Shown: positions 15,101 to 17,901 of the stretch, piece by piece | How the letters are laid out: every line of letters begins with the position of its first letter | How positions within the stretch are numbered: the stretch's first letter is position 1 | Assembly: GCA_016839875.1 (NCBI GenBank) | Contig: JAEOTK010000294.1 | Span: 1-17,901, forward strand | Source of the DNA: Candidatus Heimdallarchaeota archaeon | GTDB lineage: Archaea; Asgardarchaeota; Heimdallarchaeia; Heimdallarchaeales; Heimdallarchaeaceae | Length of the DNA stretch: 17,901 bases | Reading direction: 5' to 3' | The notes under the pieces: generated by a model | What the model saw: the letters and a program-made list of their open reading frames with translations, nothing else | The model's database searches: none | Told to the model about the DNA's origin: nothing | Program-made: the position numbers and the translations under genes

Positions 15101-16296
15101 GTAACATCTTCTGCTGAACCTAAAATCTTCACAATTTTGCCTTTTTCGTCTTTTAGTGCAGTATTTCTCCAAGCAATGAGACGCTTTTCACCACTTTTAA
15201 TTTTCATCTCAATTTCTGCATAATCAGTTGGTTCAACAATCCCTGCTATAGCTCTCTGAAAATTAAGTTTTAGTTCATCTCTAAATCTTTCTTCATAAAT
15301 AACATCGAACCAATTCTTACCTATAATATCGTTTTCTGAATAACCTAGAACTTCAGTGAGTTTCTTATTAATTAGCTCAGTTTCTTCATCAGCATTTACA
15401 ATACTAAACATTACTCCTGCTTCATCTAGATAAAGTTTAGTTAGATCCCGTTCCTGTTTGATTCTTTCTTCGAGATTTTTACGTTCTGTAATGTCATGAA
15501 TTATAAATTGAAGTGATGGATTTCCTAAGAAATCAATTTTAGTAACCACGGAAGAATACCAATGAGTAATGCTGTTTTTATCGATAAATCGATTTTCAAT
15601 CACTTCTGATTTTTTCTTTTCACTCTTTACAAAATCCGCAAGAAATAGTCCTACTCTTTCAGCATCATCAGGATGGATGAAAGGATTTTCTTCTTGTGTG
15701 AATTGAAAATCTGATACAGTGTATCCAGTTTGTTCTTCCAATGCGGGATTCGCATAGAGCATTCTTGACTCTAAATCTGTTATGAAAATAATGTCTGAAA
15801 ACGCTTCTACAAGATGCCTATATCGCATCTCAGATTCCTTCAAAGCTTTCTCTGCACCTTTATGTCTAAGAGCTGTTTTGATTTGATGAACAAGTTCAGT
15901 ATATTGACTACGAGCATCAGAACCTTTACGAAGGTAATAATCAGCCCCTAAATTGAGTGCTTCTATGACAACCTCTTCTCTACCTCTTCCAGTGAATATA
16001 ATGAAAGGTAAATCATATTCCTGTTGTTTAATTCTCTCTAGAAGTGCTAAACCATTCAATTCTTCCATTAAATAGTCGCAAACGATGACATCAATTCCAC
16101 CTTCTTTGATTCTATCAATAACTTTCGTGGAGTCTTGAAGAGATTCAACTATGATCTCACCTTCACTCATTTTTTCTAGAAATTCTTTAGTCAAGAAGAG
16201 AAAATCTTCTTCATCATCTATATGTAAAACTTTGATTTTATTCGAATAATCGACTTCTCTGGAAGAGTTGATTTGACTAGAGTTAGGGTTTTCCAA
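12187..16296 (-). CDS. Multi-PAS hybrid histidine kinase: REC, eight PAS, HisKA, HATPase
   Basis: The 1369-residue protein has no membrane helix. It opens with a receiver domain (about 21-140) with the acidic pair D27-D28, phospho-acceptor D74 (VIVCDYL), T102 and K124. Eight PAS domains follow, starting at about 154, 283, 411, 536, 666, 791, 915 and 1040, most ending in a DITE/DISD-type motif. The dimerisation and phospho-acceptor helix carries H1178 (YMSHDIRNSLSA). The catalytic ATPase domain (about 1265-1369) shows the N-box (KNLFENAVIHG, N1277/N1281/H1285), NDG at 1308-1310, the GFTT F-box and GRGIGL at 1332-1337. The first G-box reads NDGKVIS rather than the commoner DNGxGI, though the rest looks active. 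The receiver in front of the sensor array implies that another kinase, or its own, can phosphorylate it. It probably senses small ligands, light, redox or oxygen in the cytosol. The output partner is not nearby. Confidence 0.93.
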   Translation of the reverse strand: MENPNSSQINSSREVDYSNKIKVLHIDDEEDFLFLTKEFLEKMSEGEIIVESLQDSTKVIDRIKEGGIDVIVCDYLMEELNGLALLERIKQQEYDLPFIIFTGRGREEVVIEALNLGADYYLRKGSDARSQYTELVHQIKTALRHKGAEKALKESEMRYRHLVEAFSDIIFITDLESRMLYANPALEEQTGYTVSDFQFTQEENPFIHPDDAERVGLFLADFVKSEKKKSEVIENRFIDKNSITHWYSSVVTKIDFLGNPSLQFIIHDITERKNLEERIKQERDLTKLYLDEAGVMFSIVNADEETELINKKLTEVLGYSENDIIGKNWFDVIYEERFRDELKLNFQRAIAGIVEPTDYAEIEMKIKSGEKRLIAWRNTALKDEKGKIVKILGSAEDVTERKRIERQLQESEEKYRSLVETSPNSVVLSDMKGNIIFANEFAAKMHGVETPEELIGATMSDFTAPEDLQRVISNMRGLMQLNQSIYEYTMLKKDGTHFPVELNASILRDNKGVPFAILGIGRDITERKLAERTLKESEAKYRGFIENFHGIAFRGTIDFKAVYFHGAVEEITGYTEEDFTVKGIKWDKLIHPDDISIPLSIRDDLENTPNFKSSIEYRIIRKDNEIRWIRQFVQNILAEDDGANLVQGTLYDITEQKEITENLKQSENLYRTTFEATGTGNLIVKENKTIVLVNSKFEELVGYTKDEIENKMNWSDFLSEEEQEKMEEYQKLHFQDSSLTPEQFEIGFRTKENEIKHGVLTVKQIPGTRDFMVTLLDISEMKKTEEELKRSETLYRTIFESTGTANVIISADSTVLLVNEKIAELSGYPKEELEGKKWAEFVPEEELPKLIENQRKRLEDPSISVQQYETKFKDGHGNIKDILVNVRNIPGTTDAIVILVDISDMKKDEEELKKSENLYRTIFETTGAGNAILGENTIIKLINSRLEEITGYAKEEVEGKMSWLKLVHQDELERLREFNEMRFKDPDSAPTHYETKILKKDGEIRDALLHVDIIPGTRDIVVSMIDISDMKRIQDELEQSEGLYKTIFETTGSSYVIFDKEATIVLINSEMERLSGYSKEEIEGKKKWIEFIPEPELSMMIEYNRKRATDPTSVPAQYETKFIDKYGNVKHILISVNFVPTTRNFIGALMDITESKKTLEELDMQREELSDFAHYMSHDIRNSLSAIEGYIDVFKVDEDKTYIDKILRRTKYIGDLLEHSVELAEAGLAIEKKDTVDLNHLVNTVAEVVIHKKIKFKKETLSDIQGDKERLSQVFKNLFENAVIHGEPTEIRVQQEESVNELVISVINDGKVISQEALEKAFERGFTTIKDGRGIGLTIVRKIIEAHGWRINVKSDVGKTRFNIIIPRI
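12808..14301 (-). repeat. Four tandem PAS-domain coding repeats inside the kinase gene
   Basis: PAS domains 5 to 8 (residues 666-790, 791-914, 915-1039 and 1040-1163) are 125, 124, 125 and 124 residues long. They share the opening SE-x-LY-[RK]-T-x-F-E-[AST]-T-G, a middle GY-x-K-[DE]-E-[ILV]-E, and the ending I/V-P-[GT]-T-x-x through D-I. The first four PAS domains do not share this start. The block therefore looks like a recent three-fold duplication of one domain. In DNA it is a roughly 372-375 base periodicity on the reverse strand. Confidence 0.8.
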
Positions 16297-16309
16297 TAGA
16301 ACTACCTCT

Positions 16310-16323
16310 AATAGTCAATAGTC
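16310..16323. repeat. Seven-base direct repeat upstream of the kinase
   Basis: AATAGTC occurs twice in immediate succession (16310-16316 and 16317-16323), 14 to 27 bases in front of the kinase ATG. This is about where transcription would start from the TATA-like box at 16331-16338. It could be an operator but is short enough to be chance. Confidence 0.35.
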
Positions 16324-16330
16324 TTTCACC

Positions 16331-16338
16331 TTTAAAAT
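16331..16338 (-). promoter_or_regulatory. TATA-like box for the kinase gene
   Basis: The reverse strand of TTTAAAAT is centred about 39 bases upstream of the ATG at 16296. It lies in the 115-base divergent spacer shared with the OB-like gene. Confidence 0.4.
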
Positions 16339-16380
16339 TGTTTTTTTAATGAAAAACATATTATATCTATTTGTTTTTTG

Positions 16381-16388
16381 TTTATAAG
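16381..16388 (+). promoter_or_regulatory. TATA box for the OB-like and HEAT genes
   Basis: TTTATAAG is centred about 28 bases before the ATG at 16412, suggesting a leaderless transcript. The short frame starting at ATG 16399 is closed within a few codons and is not used. Confidence 0.5.
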
Positions 16389-16411
16389 AACATATAGGAT
16401 GAGTAGATTAG

Positions 16412-16711
16412 ATGACAGAACTACACAAACTAGTTGGTCAAAAAGTTGAATTAGAAGGTAAGATATCTGATGTTCCTTGGCAGCATCTAATCGATTTTTC
16501 TGATACTCATCAGATAATTCAGTATTTTGATTTAGATTCTGGAGATCAGATTGTTATTTATTCCAAAGAAACCATAGAATGTAAAGAAAAGATGAGACTC
16601 TCAGGAGAAGTAATCAAAGTAGATGGAAAATCGAAACGTCCTGGGGATACATCAGAGAGTGTATATGTGGAATATCAAATTTTGGTAGACGATTGGGAAT
16701 GTTTTAATTAA
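16412..16711 (+). CDS. Small OB-fold-like protein, unknown function
   Basis: The 99-residue protein is mostly alternating strands. VGQKVELEGKISDVPWQHLI opens like an OB-fold first strand pair (VxLEGxI). QIVIYSKETIECKEKMRLSGEVIKVDG adds further strands with the KxRLxGxV pattern common in OB-type nucleic-acid or protein-binding barrels. A short acidic C-terminus ends YVEYQILVDDWECF. There is no zinc motif, membrane segment or catalytic signature, so the function is open; single-stranded nucleic-acid binding is a generic possibility only. The start ATG follows a good TATA box. The HEAT-repeat gene begins 31 bases after its stop, so the two are probably transcribed together. Confidence 0.65.
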   Translation: MTELHKLVGQKVELEGKISDVPWQHLIDFSDTHQIIQYFDLDSGDQIVIYSKETIECKEKMRLSGEVIKVDGKSKRPGDTSESVYVEYQILVDDWECFN

Positions 16712-16738
16712 TCCGTTGCTATTATTTTATACGTAGAA

Positions 16739-16747
16739 GGAAGTGAT
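16739..16747 (+). promoter_or_regulatory. Ribosome binding site that may decide the HEAT gene start
   Basis: GGAAGTGAT matches the archaeal Shine-Dalgarno consensus GGAGGTGAT in 8 of 9 positions. It overlaps the GTG at 16743, so the GTG is a poor start. The TTG at 16752 lies four bases behind it, a normal distance. Confidence 0.45.
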
Positions 16748-17588
16748 AAATTTGCTTGATGAGGACGATATGAAATATCTGCTGGAAAGCTTGAAAGATA
16801 AAGATCCTCACATTCGGATTTTCACCATTAATTCAATTGTTGATAATAAGGACAAACATGAAGCACTTCCTGCTCTTATTGAATTGCTTTTTGATGATAT
16901 ACCTGCAGTTAGAAGTAGAGCTGCTTGGGCACTTGGGAAAATTCAAGATTTAAGCTCTTTCGAAAGTTTACTGCAAGCCTTGAATGACATAGATGCTGAT
17001 GTTAGAAAAAATGCTACAAGGTCATTAGGAGAATTACTAGCTTTAGATGCAATCCCTAGTTTAGTCTCAAAATTAAATGATGAAAATTGGGAAGTCAGAG
17101 CTGAAATAGCAGTAGTTCTTGAGTATTTAGGGTGGAATCCTGAGAATCAAGAAGAAAAGACTCTGCAATTGATTGCAAGAGGAAAATGGGATCAATTAGT
17201 GAAACTAAGTGGTTTGAATGCAGATTTATTATTAGGTTTTCTTGCTGATTCAGACCGAGAAACCAGAAGTAAAATAGCTTGGATTCTAGGAGAGCTTAAA
17301 GAAGAAAATGCAGTTCAATTTCTTTTTGATCTTTTTATGACTGATAGATTCCAGGATGTGAAAGAGAGTGCATCAGTTGCATTAGGTAGAATTGGCGGGA
17401 AAACAGCTCTTGATTTAATCTTAGTCGCACTTCACGATGATGATTGGTTTATAAGAAAAAATGCAGCTACAGCCTTAGGATTTATGGACGACCCATCTTC
17501 AATAGCTGCACTTGAAGAATTGATAAAGGATGATAACACATTTGTTAGCAGGAGTGCAAAAGAAGCACTTAAGCGGTTAAAAGGATAA
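16743..17588 (+). CDS. HEAT-repeat protein
   Basis: The protein has up to 281 residues and is built of about eight helical-hairpin HEAT units (PBS-lyase/armadillo-like). Units with the V-R-x-x-A-x-x-A-L-G signature are clear around 40-67 (AVRSRAAWALGKI), 71-98 (DVRKNATRSLGEL), 103-130 (EVRAEIAVVLEYLG), 163-186 (ETRSKIAWILGEL), 193-218 (DVKESASVALGRI), 221-248 (FIRKNAATALGFM) and 252-280. Around residues 139-155 a stretch (LQLIARGKWDQLVKLSG) resembles the short link seen between HEAT blocks in other archaeal and bacterial members. Such proteins act as scaffolds or help load cofactors; no enzyme motif is present. The start could be GTG 16743, TTG 16752 (better ribosome binding site) or ATG 16770. 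It probably shares a transcript with the OB-like gene. Confidence 0.87.
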   Translation: MINLLDEDDMKYLLESLKDKDPHIRIFTINSIVDNKDKHEALPALIELLFDDIPAVRSRAAWALGKIQDLSSFESLLQALNDIDADVRKNATRSLGELLALDAIPSLVSKLNDENWEVRAEIAVVLEYLGWNPENQEEKTLQLIARGKWDQLVKLSGLNADLLLGFLADSDRETRSKIAWILGELKEENAVQFLFDLFMTDRFQDVKESASVALGRIGGKTALDLILVALHDDDWFIRKNAATALGFMDDPSSIAALEELIKDDNTFVSRSAKEALKRLKG

Positions 17589-17599
17589 ACAAGTTATTT

Positions 17600-17613
17600 T
17601 TCCAAAAATGGAA
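17600..17613 (+). terminator. Weak hairpin after the HEAT gene
   Basis: TTCCA and TGGAA pair around a four-base loop just behind the stop at 17588, with T-rich bases on its upstream side. It is short and lacks a following T-run, so it is only a possible terminator. Confidence 0.25.
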
Positions 17614-17629
17614 TTATCTCTTTAGGGAT

Positions 17630-17639
17630 ATATTTAAAA
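17630..17639 (+). promoter_or_regulatory. TATA-like box for the last gene
   Basis: ATATTTAAAA lies about 68 bases before the ATG at 17702. Transcription would begin near 17660 and leave a leader of about 40 bases that carries the ribosome binding site. Confidence 0.45.
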
Positions 17640-17686
17640 TTGAATGATGGATTTTCTAGATTACATAAATAAAGAACTCAACCAAT

Positions 17687-17694
17687 AGGAGGAG
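17687..17694 (+). promoter_or_regulatory. Strong Shine-Dalgarno site for the last gene
   Basis: AGGAGGAG lies seven bases before the ATG at 17702, the best ribosome binding site in the window. Most other genes here lack one. It suggests high translation and a leadered mRNA. Confidence 0.7.
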
Positions 17695-17701
17695 TAATTT
17701 A

Positions 17702-17901
17702 ATGGATGATATTAGAAAAAAACTATCTATAACACAAGAAAACCTTGATGCTGTTCAAAACTTCTTGATGGATGAAAATAATCCCTTCATCAATGATCTA
17801 CTTCAGTTAATAGAAAAATATGGTGGAGTAGAAGAAATAAATAAGAAGTATAAAGAAGCAAAAAACATCGAAACAATATACAAGAAATTAGAATCTGTTA
17901 A
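17702..17901 (+). CDS. Unrecognised protein, N-terminal part only
   Basis: About 66 residues are visible before the window ends. The sequence begins MDDIRKKLSITQENLDAVQ and is helical and highly charged. One phrase, FINDLLQLIEKYGGVEEIN followed by KKYKEAKNIETIYKKLE, suggests a helix-turn-helix-like or bundle-forming N-terminal segment. I vaguely associate this pattern with the front of a larger conserved hypothetical protein of archaea and some bacteria, but this is memory, not a match. The strong ribosome binding site and own TATA box make it a confident gene start. Function is unassigned. Confidence 0.65.
   Translation, partial: MDDIRKKLSITQENLDAVQNFLMDENNPFINDLLQLIEKYGGVEEINKKYKEAKNIETIYKKLESV

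Noticed and set aside
1..17901. Search for tRNA, rRNA, CRISPR arrays, insertion sequences or integrase sites
   Set aside because: No cloverleaf, rRNA core word, regularly spaced direct repeats or terminal inverted repeats with a transposase were seen by eye; a covariance-model scan would be needed to be certain.

Overview
The window is AT-rich and almost certainly archaeal. The start codons are preceded by TATA-like boxes about 25-40 bases upstream with very short leaders, there are no bacterial -35/-10 pairs, and Shine-Dalgarno sites are used only sporadically (clearest at 17687-17694). The protein set also fits an archaeon: a membrane-bound zinc-ribbon winged-helix protein, long TPR and HEAT proteins, a soluble receiver-multiPAS-histidine kinase, a UbiA prenyltransferase and a DUF1295-type steroid-reductase-like protein. 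The mix resembles Asgard archaea (Heimdall-like lineages), but that placement is only an impression from composition and protein style. No rRNA, tRNA, CRISPR array or transposase gene was seen. Genes are densely packed; the longest stretch without a gene is about 170 bases (7645-7815).

Layout. 1-855 (minus strand): a four-helix membrane protein followed by the start of a short-chain dehydrogenase, cut by the window edge. 985-1542 (plus): a membrane-anchored winged helix with a C-terminal zinc ribbon. 1631-5662 (plus): two tandem 657-residue TPR paralogues that share an upstream element, the start region and an almost identical C-terminal tail. 5649-6257 (minus): a P-loop kinase of the uridine-kinase type, overlapping the second TPR gene tail to tail by 14 bases. 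6355-7644 (plus): a secreted, membrane-tethered metallophosphoesterase. 7816-8514 (plus): a metallo-beta-lactamase-fold hydrolase. 8586-9458 (minus): a UbiA prenyltransferase, divergent from a four-helix membrane protein and a DUF1295 protein (9575-11015, plus). 11106-12164 (plus): a PHP-domain phosphoesterase with a membrane segment at each end. 12187-16296 (minus): a 1369-residue REC-PAS(x8)-HisKA-HATPase kinase whose last four PAS domains are tandem internal duplicates. 16412-17588 (plus): a small OB-like protein and a HEAT-repeat protein. 17702-end (plus): the start of an unrecognised protein with a strong ribosome binding site.

How the genes may work together. There is no single obvious pathway. 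Two themes stand out. One is membrane prenyl-lipid chemistry: UbiA, an unknown four-helix protein, the DUF1295 reductase/methyltransferase-like enzyme and perhaps the membrane PHP enzyme. The other is signalling and scaffolding: the TPR pair, the multi-PAS kinase, the HEAT protein and the membrane winged helix. The most unusual features are the duplicated TPR pair with its co-conserved promoter, the four-fold PAS amplification inside the kinase, the UbiA/4-TM/DUF1295 cluster, and a strict 14-residue repeat in the tail of the first membrane protein.
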